A stretch of 64,000 bases of DNA from Hyphomicrobiales bacterium (GTDB lineage Bacteria > Pseudomonadota > Alphaproteobacteria > Rhizobiales > Rhizobiaceae), in contig UBMP01000016.1 in assembly GCA_900466575.1 (NCBI GenBank), forward strand, positions 470,527 through 534,526. Reading direction: 5' to 3'. Shown piece after piece: positions 26,195-34,237 of the stretch. A program made the translations under genes and the position numbers. Below the pieces are notes generated by a model. The model was not told the origin of the DNA and ran no database searches. It worked only from the letters and a program-made list of their open reading frames with translations. Positions within the stretch are counted from its first letter, which is position 1. Each line of letters begins with the position of its first letter.

Positions 26195-27034
26195 ATGCCC
26201 GACACCGGACAGACCTCGCTCGCCGCCTTTCTGAAAGGTCGCCGCTCGCGGCTCGATCCCGCAGCCCTTGGCTTTGCGGGCCGCCGTCGCACGCCCGGCC
26301 TGCGCCGCGAGGAGGTCGCCCAGCGCGCCAATATCAGCACCACATGGTACACGTGGCTGGAACAGGGTCGTGGCGGTGCCCCCTCCGCCGATGTGCTGAA
26401 CCGCATCGCCAAGGCGCTGATGCTGACCGAGCCGGAGCGGGAACACATGTATATGCTGGCCCTCGGCCGCCTGCCGGAAGTGCGCTACACTTCGGTGGAT
26501 GGCATCGCGCCCCGCCTGCAGCGCGTGCTGGACCTGTTTGAGACCAGCCCCGCGATGATCAAGACCGCCACATGGCAGATCGTCGGCTGGAATCGCGCCG
26601 CAGCCCTGGTGCTGACGGACTACAGCAAGCTGCCGCCGAACGAGCGCAACCTGCTCCGCTTCCTTTTCAGCAATCCCGAAATGCGCAAGAAGCAGCACGA
26701 TTGGGAGGGGCTCGCCCGCTTTGCCGTCGGCTCCTTCCGAGCCCATGCGATCCGCGCCGGTGCGGCGTCGGAAGTCAGCGAACTCGTGGAGGAACTCTCG
26801 CGCCTGAGCCCGGAATTCGCCTCCTTCTGGCGCGAAAACGAGATCATCTCGAAGATGCCAGGCGTCAAGCAGATCCGCCACTCAACCCTTGGCGACATCC
26901 AGCTCGAATATTCCAGCTTCGCCGTCGATGGGCGGCCGGATCTCGATATGATCGTCTACAATCCCCTGGATGAGAGTGTGGCCGAGCGCATCCGCATGAT
27001 GGTGCGCAAGAATGCAGCGCTTGAGGCGGCCTGA
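26195..27034 (+). CDS. XRE-family regulator with MmyB-like ligand domain
   Basis: A 279-residue regulator. The N-terminal helix-turn-helix is preceded by FLKGRRSRLDPAALGFAGRRRTPGLRREEVAQRANISTTWYTWLEQGR, the signature of the MmyB group. The C-terminal 180 residues are the ligand domain, which binds a fatty-acid-like molecule in characterised members, with the motif IVGWNRAAALVLTDYSKLPPNERNLLRFLF. A TTG at 26177 could serve as start but the ATG at 26195 is better. The divergent SDR gene is its probable target. Confidence 0.9.
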   Translation: MPDTGQTSLAAFLKGRRSRLDPAALGFAGRRRTPGLRREEVAQRANISTTWYTWLEQGRGGAPSADVLNRIAKALMLTEPEREHMYMLALGRLPEVRYTSVDGIAPRLQRVLDLFETSPAMIKTATWQIVGWNRAAALVLTDYSKLPPNERNLLRFLFSNPEMRKKQHDWEGLARFAVGSFRAHAIRAGAASEVSELVEELSRLSPEFASFWRENEIISKMPGVKQIRHSTLGDIQLEYSSFAVDGRPDLDMIVYNPLDESVAERIRMMVRKNAALEAA

Positions 27035-27061
27035 GGCGACAGCCCGACGCAGCCCGTGCAC

Positions 27062-27589
27062 CTAGTCGGCCGTCCTCGGCTTGAAATCGATCAGCAGTGA
27101 TTTGAGTTCGATCTCGCGCACCCGCCGCGCTGCTTCCACAGGACTGACCCAGGCAACCACCCGCTGGCCCAGCTCCTTGAAGCGCTCATGCACCGTTTCG
27201 ACCTCGATCTGGAAAACATCGACGATGCAGGGAACGACGTCGCCCCCGTCGAGTTCCTTCAAGTACGTATAGCGGCCAATGGCGCGCTCCAGCACCTTGC
27301 CACGCACGCCGGCCTCCTCGAAGGCCTCGATCGCAGCGGATTCGGCGAGCGACTTTTTCTTCACCGGCCACCCCTTGGGGATGATCCAGCTCCGGTTGCC
27401 GCGCGAGGTGATGACCAGAACCTCGATGTCCGGGCCACCGCTCTTGTAGCGAAAACAGAGCGCAGCAGTCTGCTGTCGGAATGATCCGTTGAAGAGCGTG
27501 TCGGGACGCTTTGCCAAGCGCTGCAGGAGCGATTGTGCCGGTCCTGATGTTTTTGCCTGTGGCTTTTCAGCCTTTTTCTTTGATTTCAT
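27062..27589 (-). CDS. NUDIX hydrolase
   Basis: A 175-residue protein with a NUDIX domain from about residue 35. The box region reads GWPVKKKSLAESAAIEAFEEAGV: the core EEAG is intact, but the first Glu is Lys and the usual Arg before Glu is Ile. Related rhizobial proteins of the diphosphoinositol-polyphosphate type often vary at the Arg position. It presumably cleaves a nucleoside or inositol diphosphate. An in-frame GTG at 27667 gives a longer frame but lies in the promoter dyad, so I choose the ATG at 27589. It is divergent from orfA-pit and shares its regulatory region. Confidence 0.85.
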   Translation of the reverse strand: MKSKKKAEKPQAKTSGPAQSLLQRLAKRPDTLFNGSFRQQTAALCFRYKSGGPDIEVLVITSRGNRSWIIPKGWPVKKKSLAESAAIEAFEEAGVRGKVLERAIGRYTYLKELDGGDVVPCIVDVFQIEVETVHERFKELGQRVVAWVSPVEAARRVREIELKSLLIDFKPRTAD

Positions 27590-27642
27590 CAGAACCGAGA
27601 TTGTCAAGATTTGCTTTTTGGAGCAATTGCCTGCGAAGATAT

Positions 27643-27660
27643 ATGACAGTTTTGTGACAC
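27643..27660 (-). promoter_or_regulatory. PHO-box-like direct repeat between NUDIX and orfA-pit
   Basis: On the minus strand the 18 bases read GTGTCACAAAACTGTCAT: two 7-mers of the CTGTCAT type separated by AAAA, an 11-bp period as in PhoB sites. It is 54-71 bp upstream of the NUDIX ATG and 52-69 bp upstream of the orfA ATG. In Sinorhizobium meliloti orfA-pit is reported to be repressed by PhoB under phosphate limitation, which fits. Confidence 0.6.
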
Positions 27661-27670
27661 TGATCACAAA
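27651..27670. promoter_or_regulatory. TTTGTGA-N6-TCACAAA dyad (CRP/FNR-like)
   Basis: Perfect 7-bp arms (27651-27657 and 27664-27670) separated by six bases match the TGTGA-N6-TCACA consensus for CRP. The dyad overlaps the second half of the PHO-box-like repeat. Whether a CRP-like protein acts here is unknown. Confidence 0.45.
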
Positions 27671-27711
27671 CGCATGCTGACATCAAGACGCTCACAGGAA
27701 GGGTCGCGAAC

Positions 27712-28356
27712 ATGATGGGTTTGTTCCGCAAGCTGATGCCGAGGGAAGACGCGTTCTTCGACATGTTCGTGCGCCACTCGAAGACAGTGGTCGGCGCTGC
27801 CGAAGCCCTCGAGAAACTCCTGAAGGGCGAGGATGTCGAAGGCAACTGTGCCCGGATCGTCAAGCTGGAGAACGACGCCGACGACATCACCCGCGAGGTG
27901 CTGCTTGCCGTTCGTCGCAGTTTCATTACGCCCTTCGATCGTGGCGACATCAAGGACCTTATCCAGTCCATGGATGACGCCGTCGACATGATGCACAAGA
28001 CGGTGAAGACCATTCGCCTCTTCGAACAGACCAGCTTCGATCCGCTGATGCAGGAAATGGGTCAGGGCATCGTCAAGGCCGCGCACCTGCTTGCCGAGGC
28101 GGTGCCGCTTCTCGACAAGATGGGCGCGAATGCGCATCGCCTCTCCGCGATTGCCGAGGAAGTCACCCGCGTCGAGGGCCGTTCCGACGAGTTGCACGAA
28201 CAGGGCCTGAAGGATCTTTACCGACGCCATGGCGCGAGCGGCAACGCCATGGGCTACATGATCGGCAGCGAAATCTACGGCAATCTCGAAAAGATCTTCG
28301 ACCGCTTCGAGGACGTCGCCAACGAGATCAGCGGCATCCTGATCGAGAATGTCTGA
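27712..28356 (+). CDS. DUF47 / PhoU-like protein (OrfA of orfA-pit)
   Basis: A 214-residue all-helical cytoplasmic protein of the DUF47 (PhoU-like) family, starting MMGLFRKLMPREDAFFDMFVRHSKTV. It has the metal-binding acidic segments typical of PhoU folds (KLENDADDITREV and FDRGDIKDLIQSMDDAVDMMHKT). It precedes pit with a one-base overlap (TGATG), an arrangement called orfA-pit in Sinorhizobium meliloti. It is thought to modulate the Pit transporter. The start follows GGAAGGG. A PHO-box-like repeat lies upstream. Confidence 0.92.
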   Translation: MMGLFRKLMPREDAFFDMFVRHSKTVVGAAEALEKLLKGEDVEGNCARIVKLENDADDITREVLLAVRRSFITPFDRGDIKDLIQSMDDAVDMMHKTVKTIRLFEQTSFDPLMQEMGQGIVKAAHLLAEAVPLLDKMGANAHRLSAIAEEVTRVEGRSDELHEQGLKDLYRRHGASGNAMGYMIGSEIYGNLEKIFDRFEDVANEISGILIENV

Positions 28357-29360
28357 TGGACGCCTCGCTCGCCCTCCTGCCGCTGATCGCGCTGATTGCC
28401 GTCGCGCTGTTCTTCGATTTCCTGAACGGCCTGCATGACGCGGCAAACTCGATCGCGACGATTGTCTCCACCCGCGTCCTGCGCCCGCAATATGCGGTCG
28501 CCTGGGCAGCCTTCTTCAATTTCATCGCCTTCCTGTTCTTCGGCCTGCATGTGGCCAACACGCTCGGCACCGGCATCATCGATCCCGGCATCGTCACGCC
28601 ACAGCTGATCTTTGCGGCGCTGATGGGCGCGATCGTCTGGAACATCGTCACCTGGGTCTTCGGCATCCCCTCCAGCTCGTCGCATGCGCTGGTCGGCGGG
28701 CTCGTCGGCGCCGGCTGGGCCAAGGCCGGCTTCCACGCGGTCGTCTGGAGCGGGCTCAACAAGACGATTGCGGCGATCTTCCTGTCGCCCGCCATCGGCT
28801 TCCTGCTGGCGTTGGTGCTGATCCTCATCGTATCCTGGATCTTCGTCCGCCAGACGCCATTCGCCGTGGACCGCAGCTTCCGCTTCCTGCAATTCGTCTC
28901 CGCCTCGCTCTATTCGCTGGGCCATGGCGGGAATGACGCGCAGAAGACGATGGGCATCATCGCCATACTGCTCTTCAGCCAGGGCCATCTCGGCTCGACC
29001 TTCTATGTGCCGCTCTGGGTGGTTCTCTCCTGCCAGTCGGCCATGGCGCTCGGCACGCTCTTCGGCGGCTGGCGCATCGTGCATACGATGGGCTCCAAGA
29101 TCACGCGGCTCAATCCCATGCAGGGCTTCTGCGCCGAAACCGGCGGCGCACTCACCCTCTTCGGCGCCACATGGCTGGGCATTCCGGTCTCGACGACCCA
29201 CACGATTACCGGCGCCATCGTCGGCGTCGGTGCAGCGCGCCGCGTCTCCGCCGTGCGCTGGGGTTTGGCCGGCAATATCGTCATCGCCTGGATCGTCACC
29301 ATGCCCGCCGCCGGCGTGATTTCGGCAGTGAGCTATTGGGCGGCTGGGCTGTTCGGCTGA
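28356..29360 (+). CDS. pit: Low-affinity inorganic phosphate transporter (PiT family)
   Basis: A 334-residue membrane transporter with about ten helices. The duplicated family signature is visible as FDFLNGLHDAANSIATIVSTRVL near residue 20 and FSQGHLG plus YSLGHGGNDAQKTMG in the second half. It takes up phosphate (as metal phosphate) using the proton gradient when phosphate is plentiful. It is translationally coupled to orfA. The product ends just before the convergent DUF1398 gene. Confidence 0.94.
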   Translation: MDASLALLPLIALIAVALFFDFLNGLHDAANSIATIVSTRVLRPQYAVAWAAFFNFIAFLFFGLHVANTLGTGIIDPGIVTPQLIFAALMGAIVWNIVTWVFGIPSSSSHALVGGLVGAGWAKAGFHAVVWSGLNKTIAAIFLSPAIGFLLALVLILIVSWIFVRQTPFAVDRSFRFLQFVSASLYSLGHGGNDAQKTMGIIAILLFSQGHLGSTFYVPLWVVLSCQSAMALGTLFGGWRIVHTMGSKITRLNPMQGFCAETGGALTLFGATWLGIPVSTTHTITGAIVGVGAARRVSAVRWGLAGNIVIAWIVTMPAAGVISAVSYWAAGLFG

Positions 29361-29364
29361 GCGG

Positions 29365-29766
29365 TTAGCGCGGAAAATGCTCCACATGCGTCTCCGCTGT
29401 GCGCCCGAAATAGACGACGCGGCGCCCGGAGAAAGAGACAAGATATCCGGCGCAACCGGCCTTCTTGGCCCCTTCGGAGAAGCCTTCATACGTATAGTCG
29501 TCCGCACCCGATTGCGCCCAGCGCACCATCCGCTCGACGCCTTGCGGATCGAAGGCAGCCGCGACCGCGCCGGGTGATCCGGGCATGGGAAACGTCACAT
29601 GATTGCCATCGGGCAGATAATAGGTCTGGCTGTTGGTCCGATAATCGACCGTGTATCCCTCAAAGCCCGCGCCGATCAGACGACCGACGATCTCGGGGAA
29701 GCTCAGGCTTCCGTCATGGGCGGCGTGAAGGCAGGTTTCGGCAATGGCAATGTGTTCCGCGTCCAT
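29365..29766 (-). CDS. DUF1398 family protein
   Basis: A 133-residue cytosolic protein. Segments such as LSFPEIVGRLIGAGFEGYTVDYRTNSQTYYLPDG and GCAGYLVSFSGRRVVYFGRTAETHVEHFP match DUF1398, whose function is unknown. The ATG follows AGGGAGAAC. It lies 42 bp downstream of the MarR gene on the same strand and is likely co-transcribed with it, under the paired MarR operators at 30276-30319. Confidence 0.83.
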   Translation of the reverse strand: MDAEHIAIAETCLHAAHDGSLSFPEIVGRLIGAGFEGYTVDYRTNSQTYYLPDGNHVTFPMPGSPGAVAAAFDPQGVERMVRWAQSGADDYTYEGFSEGAKKAGCAGYLVSFSGRRVVYFGRTAETHVEHFPR

Positions 29767-29808
29767 GGCGGTTCTCCCTGTTACGTGAGATGATGGGATT
29801 GAAAAGCG

Positions 29809-30264
29809 TCAGTCGATCGGGACGGATGAAAATCCTCGTCGCTCGACCAGCAGCCTCAGCAGTCGGTCAAGCTCGGCATGTTCTTCCACAGAGAGAACCC
29901 CGAAGGCCTCGGCGTCATTGGCATCGGCAAGGGCTGCCAGTTGCGGCACCTTCGCCCTACCCTCCGCAGACAGCGCAAGATGATGCGCTCGACGATCCGC
30001 CTCGTCCTCGGCGCGGGTGACCAACCCCTTCTCGATCAACCGGTCGGCCAGCTTGCTGATCGCACCCTTGGTCATGCCCATCTTGATGGCGAGCAACGAA
30101 GGCGAAAGAGATCGCTCATCGTAAAGCGCCCGCAGGAACACCAACTCCGCCACCGTCACGCCCTCACCCGCCACACGGCGAGCGAAGTCCTGGGACACGG
30201 CATTGGAGACCATGCGCATCCAGTAGCCTGTATGGGCGGAGAGATCGGAGATTGCGTCGGACAT
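29809..30264 (-). CDS. MarR family transcriptional regulator
   Basis: A 151-residue winged-helix regulator. The recognition segment LSPSLLAIKMGMTKGAISKLADRLIEKGLV and the wing TRAEDEADRRAHHLALSAEGR are clear. The start has a GAGGCTTCC ribosome site. The gap to chrA holds two copies of an imperfect palindrome GTTNNCTAGNNAAC, arranged as a long inverted repeat, which are very likely its own operators. DUF1398 follows in the same direction. The inducer is unknown. Confidence 0.9.
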   Translation of the reverse strand: MSDAISDLSAHTGYWMRMVSNAVSQDFARRVAGEGVTVAELVFLRALYDERSLSPSLLAIKMGMTKGAISKLADRLIEKGLVTRAEDEADRRAHHLALSAEGRAKVPQLAALADANDAEAFGVLSVEEHAELDRLLRLLVERRGFSSVPID

Positions 30265-30275
30265 GGAAGCCTCGT

Positions 30276-30319
30276 TTGTTGACTAGGAAACTACCTGCAG
30301 TTAGTTTCCTAGTCAACAA
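30276..30319 (-). promoter_or_regulatory. Paired MarR operators forming an 18-bp inverted repeat
   Basis: TTGTTGACTAGGAAACTA (30276-30293) is exactly complementary to 30302-30319, separated by 8 bp. Each arm also contains its own imperfect dyad of the form GTTNNCTAGNNAAC (30278-30291 and 30304-30317), so two MarR dimers could sit 26 bp apart. The element starts 12 bp upstream of the MarR start codon and ends 12 bp before the chrA stop codon. Confidence 0.7.
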
Positions 30320-30330
30320 GATTTCTGAAG

Positions 30331-31557
30331 TTAGATGAAATCGATCCCCAGCACCGCCAGCGGCAGGGCAATCACGATGATCCACGGCGGCAGCTTCCAC
30401 ATCGTCAGCCCGAGAAAACCGGCCAGCACCAGCACAAAATCGGTGGGCGATAGCACCGCGCTTGTCCAGACCGGATAGTAGAGCGCCGCGCCCAGAATGC
30501 CGACCACGGCCGCATTCGCACCGCGCATCGCGGCCTGCGCATCCTCGCGGCGTCTAACGACTTCCCAAAAGGGCAGAACCCCGGTCACCAGCAGGAGACC
30601 TGGCAGGAAGATCGCGATGAGCGCAACGGCCGCACTCGCCAGATCGCCCGTCACCTGTCCGATCGCCGCACCCAGATAGGCGGCAAAAGTGAATAGTGGT
30701 CCGGGCACCGCCTGCGCCGCGCCATAACCGGCCAGAAACACATCGTTGGACAGCCAGCCCTTGTCGACAATCTCGGCCTTGAGGAGCGGCAGCACGACAT
30801 GCCCGCCGCCGAAGACCAGCGCGCCCGAGCGATAGAAGGCATCGAAGAGATGGACGTCCGCCGAACCGCTGGCCGAAGCCCAGAGCGGCATGACGACCAG
30901 CAGCGCGAAAAACACCACGAGACAGCCCGCGCCGAACCGCCGCGAGATCGGCACCGAAAGATGCCCGACCTGCCCAGCCCCGGCCCGCCGGCAGAGGATG
31001 AGACCAGCTACCGCGCCAACAGCAATGGCAGCCACCTGTCCGATGGCGCTCGCTAGGAAGGTCACGATGAACACGGCGACAAGCGCAATCCCGGCCCTTG
31101 TGCGATCTGGCGTTAGGCTCCTGGCCATACCGAACACGGCTTGCGCAACGACCGCGACCGCAACAAGCTTCAGCCCATGGAGTATCGCAGCCTCCACCGG
31201 CCCGCCCGCAGACGCTGCGCCATAGGCAAAGAGCACCAGCAGAATGGCAGACGGAAGCGTGAACGCCGCCCAGGCAGCCAGCGCCCCGAGCGGCCCGCCG
31301 CACAGGAGCCCCATGCAGAACCCGACTTGGCTCGACGCGGGTCCCGGCAGAAACTGGCAAAGCGCCACGATCTCCCCATAGCGCGCCTCGTCGATCCACT
31401 TGCGACGCATCACAAGTTCATCGCGGAAATAGCCGAGATGGGCGATGGGGCCGCCGAAGGAGGTCAGGCCGAGTTTGAGGAAGGTGGTGAAGACCTCGCC
31501 TGCGCGGGAGGCAGAGCTATTACGGACTGTCATACTGACCCTTTGCTCCGAGGCCAT
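30331..31557 (-). CDS. chrA: Chromate transporter, long two-domain type
   Basis: A 408-residue membrane protein of the CHR family with two homologous halves. The N-terminal signature is FLKLGLTSFGGPIAHLGYFRDELVMRRKWIDEARYGEIVALCQFLPGPASSQVGFCMG. The second half repeats the pattern with FGGGHVVLPLLKAEIVDKGWLSNDVFLAGYGAAQAVPGPLFTFAAYLG. It expels chromate (or sulfate-like anions) from the cytoplasm. The frame opens at 31557, and an internal ATG at 31533 is an alternative start. There is no chrB partner nearby; the MarR operators lie just past its 3' end. Confidence 0.9.
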   Translation of the reverse strand: MASEQRVSMTVRNSSASRAGEVFTTFLKLGLTSFGGPIAHLGYFRDELVMRRKWIDEARYGEIVALCQFLPGPASSQVGFCMGLLCGGPLGALAAWAAFTLPSAILLVLFAYGAASAGGPVEAAILHGLKLVAVAVVAQAVFGMARSLTPDRTRAGIALVAVFIVTFLASAIGQVAAIAVGAVAGLILCRRAGAGQVGHLSVPISRRFGAGCLVVFFALLVVMPLWASASGSADVHLFDAFYRSGALVFGGGHVVLPLLKAEIVDKGWLSNDVFLAGYGAAQAVPGPLFTFAAYLGAAIGQVTGDLASAAVALIAIFLPGLLLVTGVLPFWEVVRRREDAQAAMRGANAAVVGILGAALYYPVWTSAVLSPTDFVLVLAGFLGLTMWKLPPWIIVIALPLAVLGIDFI

Positions 31558-31656
31558 TGTGTCAGGCCGTCCACCATCGTCAAACTCGATGCTTTACTCA
31601 GCATATACGACACGCGCGTGTCTGCGGAACCACCGGACGATGACACTATACCCAAA

Positions 31657-31684
31657 AACAGATGATCCCCGGACGAGCCGGGGA
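31657..31684 (-). terminator. Terminator after ilvH
   Basis: A 7-bp GC stem (TCCCCGG / CCGGGGA, 31666-31672 and 31678-31684) is followed on the minus strand, after a few bases, by a run of five T. It lies about 33 bp past the ilvH stop codon. Confidence 0.5.
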
Positions 31685-31716
31685 CCAGAGTAAAGACCTT
31701 AACAAGCGTGAGAGTT

Positions 31717-32289
31717 TTACATCCCCTGCGGCCCGCGGTTCAGCGCGGCAATGCCCGTCCGGCAGACCTCGATCAGGCCCATCGGCTTCATGATGGCGAT
31801 GAACTGGTCGATCTTTGACGGCTTGCCGGTGATTTCGAAGATGAAATGGCCCACCGTCGCGTCGATGACCTTGGCGCGGAAGGCTTCCGCCAGACGCAGC
31901 GCCTCGACGCGGGCTTCGCCGGAACCGGCCACCTTGATCAGCGCCAGTTCCCGCTCGACCGGGCGATCCGAGCCGAGATCGACCGCGCGAACCGTCAGGT
32001 CCACCACCCGGTGAACCGGCACGATGCGCTCCAGCTGCGCCTTGATCTGTTCAAGGACATGCGGCGTGCCGCGCGTCACGATGGTGATGCGCGACAGATG
32101 CGCCTCGTGTTCCGTTTCCGAAACCGTGAGGCTTTCGATATTGTAACCACGGCCCGAGAACAGGCCGATGACCCGGGCGAGAACGCCCGGCTCGTTGGTG
32201 ACGAGAACCGAGAGCGTATGGCTCTCGACGGCCTGCGTTTCCTTGTCGATGAAATAGGCGGAGCCGGTCGGTTGTAGGTGTGCGTTCAT
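31717..32289 (-). CDS. ilvH: Acetolactate synthase small (regulatory) subunit
   Basis: A 190-residue ACT-domain protein that activates the catalytic subunit and confers valine feedback inhibition. The first ACT domain reads HTLSVLVTNEPGVLARVIGLFSGRGYNIESLTV, with the Gly and Asn residues used for valine binding. The C-terminal domain (VDLGSDRPVERELALIKV onward) is also complete. The start at 32289 follows AAGGATCAGGATC. It is 22 bp downstream of ilvB and clearly in the same operon. Confidence 0.95.
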   Translation of the reverse strand: MNAHLQPTGSAYFIDKETQAVESHTLSVLVTNEPGVLARVIGLFSGRGYNIESLTVSETEHEAHLSRITIVTRGTPHVLEQIKAQLERIVPVHRVVDLTVRAVDLGSDRPVERELALIKVAGSGEARVEALRLAEAFRAKVIDATVGHFIFEITGKPSKIDQFIAIMKPMGLIEVCRTGIAALNRGPQGM

Positions 32290-32311
32290 GATCCTGATCC
32301 TTACCCTTTCG

Positions 32312-34102
32312 TCAGACGAGCTGACGGCCCTTGGCGTCGATGGCGTTGGCAACGGCTTCGTCGGTGGCCTCGTCGGGCAGCAGCATTTCGTTATGCGCCT
32401 TGCCGGACGGGATCATCGGGAAGCAGTTGGCGAGGTTCGCCACGCGGCAGTCGAACAGGACCGGCTTCTTGACGTCGATCATTTCCTGGATCGCATCGTC
32501 GAGATCGCCCGGCTTTTCACAGCGAATGCCATGCGCGCCGAAGGCCTGCGCCATCAGCACGAAATCGGGCATCGCTTCCGTATAGGAATTCGACAGACGG
32601 TTGCCATGCAGCAGCTGCTGCCACTGGCGGACCATGCCCATATACTGGTTGTTCAGGATGAAGATCTTGATCGGCGCATTATACTGAACGGCCGAAGACA
32701 TTTCCTGCATGGTCATCTGGACGGAGGCATCGCCCGCGATGTCGATGACGAGGCTTTCCGGATGCGCGATCTGCGCGCCGAGAGCCGCCGGCAGGCCGTA
32801 GCCCATCGTACCGAGACCACCGGAGGTCATCCAGCGGTTCGGCTTTTCAAAGCCGTAGAACTGCGCCGCCCACATCTGGTGCTGACCGACTTCGGTCGTG
32901 ATGTAGGTGTCGAGATGCTTCGTCTTCTCATAGAGCCGCTGGATCGCATATTGCGGCATGATGACATCGTCATTCGGCCGGTAGGCGAGCGAATTGCGCG
33001 CGCGCCAGCGGGTGATGTTTTCCCACCAGTCATTGAGATGCGACTTGTCGGCCTTGTTGGCCGTTGCACGCCACAGGCGAACCATGTCTTCGAGCACGCG
33101 ACCAACATCACCGAGGATCGGAACATCGACGCGGACCGTCTTGTTGATCGAGGATGGATCGATATCGATATGGATCTTCTTCGAGTTCGGCGAGAAGGCA
33201 TTGAGGCGGCCGGTGATGCGGTCGTCGAAACGCGCGCCGATGCAGACCATGACGTCACAGTCATGCATCGCCATGTTCGCTTCGTAGGTGCCATGCATGC
33301 CGAGCATGCCGAGCCAGTTCTTGCCCGAGGCCGGATAGGAACCGAGACCCATCAGCGTCGAGGTGATCGGGAAGCCGGTGAGCTCGACCAGCTCGCGCAG
33401 CAGCTGCGAGGCTTCCGGACCGGAATTCACGACGCCGCCGCCGGAATAAATGACGGGACGACGCGCGCCGGCCATCAGCTCGACAGCCGCACGGATGCGC
33501 TCGAGATCGCCCTGCATCTTCGGCTTGTAATTGCCCTTCGGCTGCGTGGCAGCCGGCGGCGTATAGGTGCCGGTGGCAAACTGGACGTCCTTCGGGATAT
33601 CGACGACAACCGGGCCGGGACGGCCGGTCGTGGCGATGCGGAAGGCTTCATGGATCGTGGCGGCGAGGTCGTTGACGTCCTTGACCAGCCAGTTGTGCTT
33701 GGTGCAGGGCCGCGTGATGCCGACCGTGTCGCATTCCTGGAAGGCGTCCGAACCGATGAGTGTCGTCGGAACCTGACCGGACAGGCAGACGAGCGGGATG
33801 CTATCCATCAGCGCGTCCTGCAGCGGCGTGACGGCGTTCGTGGCGCCCGGACCGGAGGTGACGAGCATGACGCCCGGCTTGCCGGTCGAGCGCGCATAGC
33901 CTTCGGCCGCGTGCCCGGCGCCCTGCTCATGGCGCACGAGAATGTGCTGGATGTCGTCCTGCTGGAAGATTTCGTCATAGATCGGCAGCACGGCGCCACC
34001 GGGATAGCCGAAGACGTGCTCGACGCCATTGTCCTTCAGCGCACGGAGTACGATCTCCGCCCCAGTCATCTTCCCGTCGTTCTGAGTGTCCTTACCCGTC
34101 AT
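32312..34102 (-). CDS. ilvB: Acetolactate synthase large (catalytic) subunit
   Basis: A 596-residue ThDP- and FAD-dependent enzyme that makes 2-acetolactate or 2-aceto-2-hydroxybutyrate, the first common step in branched-chain amino acid synthesis. The ThDP-activating Glu lies in HEQGAGHAAEGYAR, and the metal/ThDP motif is GDASVQMTMQEMSSAVQYNAPIKIFILNN. IlvI is an equally valid name in rhizobia. The start at 34102 lies 54 bp after the attenuator. Expression should fall when charged Ile/Val/Leu tRNAs are plentiful, because of the leader described next. Confidence 0.95.
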   Translation of the reverse strand: MTGKDTQNDGKMTGAEIVLRALKDNGVEHVFGYPGGAVLPIYDEIFQQDDIQHILVRHEQGAGHAAEGYARSTGKPGVMLVTSGPGATNAVTPLQDALMDSIPLVCLSGQVPTTLIGSDAFQECDTVGITRPCTKHNWLVKDVNDLAATIHEAFRIATTGRPGPVVVDIPKDVQFATGTYTPPAATQPKGNYKPKMQGDLERIRAAVELMAGARRPVIYSGGGVVNSGPEASQLLRELVELTGFPITSTLMGLGSYPASGKNWLGMLGMHGTYEANMAMHDCDVMVCIGARFDDRITGRLNAFSPNSKKIHIDIDPSSINKTVRVDVPILGDVGRVLEDMVRLWRATANKADKSHLNDWWENITRWRARNSLAYRPNDDVIMPQYAIQRLYEKTKHLDTYITTEVGQHQMWAAQFYGFEKPNRWMTSGGLGTMGYGLPAALGAQIAHPESLVIDIAGDASVQMTMQEMSSAVQYNAPIKIFILNNQYMGMVRQWQQLLHGNRLSNSYTEAMPDFVLMAQAFGAHGIRCEKPGDLDDAIQEMIDVKKPVLFDCRVANLANCFPMIPSGKAHNEMLLPDEATDEAVANAIDAKGRQLV

Positions 34103-34156
34103 CGTCCTTGTTCCGTTTTGCTTGGTTTTGCGGGGTGTCTAGCGTGTTTTAGGGCA

Positions 34157-34182
34157 TAAAAAAAGGCCCCTTGAAGGAGCCT
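34157..34182 (-). terminator. ilvBH transcription attenuator (intrinsic terminator)
   Basis: The stem AGGCTCC / GGGGCCT (7 bp, one G-U), loop TTCAA, and a run of seven U lie between the leader peptide gene and ilvB on the minus strand. Together with the leader peptide this is a classic amino-acid biosynthesis attenuator. Confidence 0.8.
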
Positions 34183-34189
34183 GTTTGCA

Positions 34190-34237
34190 GCGCATGGGTG
34201 GCTATCGCCGGATGGTTACACCATCCTGCCCATGCGC
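34190..34237 (-). promoter_or_regulatory. Pause/antitermination hairpin of the ilv leader
   Basis: The outer stem is GCGCATGGG / CCCATGCGC (9 bp, 34190-34198 with 34229-34237). The inner stem is GGATGG / CCATCC (34210-34215 with 34221-34226). The leader stop codon TAA lies in the inner loop, so ribosome position directly controls folding. Confidence 0.65.

Noticed and set aside
27590..27667. Longer NUDIX protein from a GTG at 27667
   Set aside because: The start would lie inside the TTTGTGA-N6-TCACAAA dyad and PHO-box region with no ribosome site, so the ATG at 27589 is preferred.
28275..29507. A 410-codon minus-strand frame opposite pit
   Set aside because: Composition is charged and repetitive; the plus strand encodes the PiT transporter with all its signatures.
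32288..34159. A 623-codon open frame on the plus strand opposite ilvB and ilvH
   Set aside because: Its translation is low in hydrophobic order and rich in Arg/His/Asp, with no domain; the minus strand encodes a full acetolactate synthase. It is a high-GC shadow frame.
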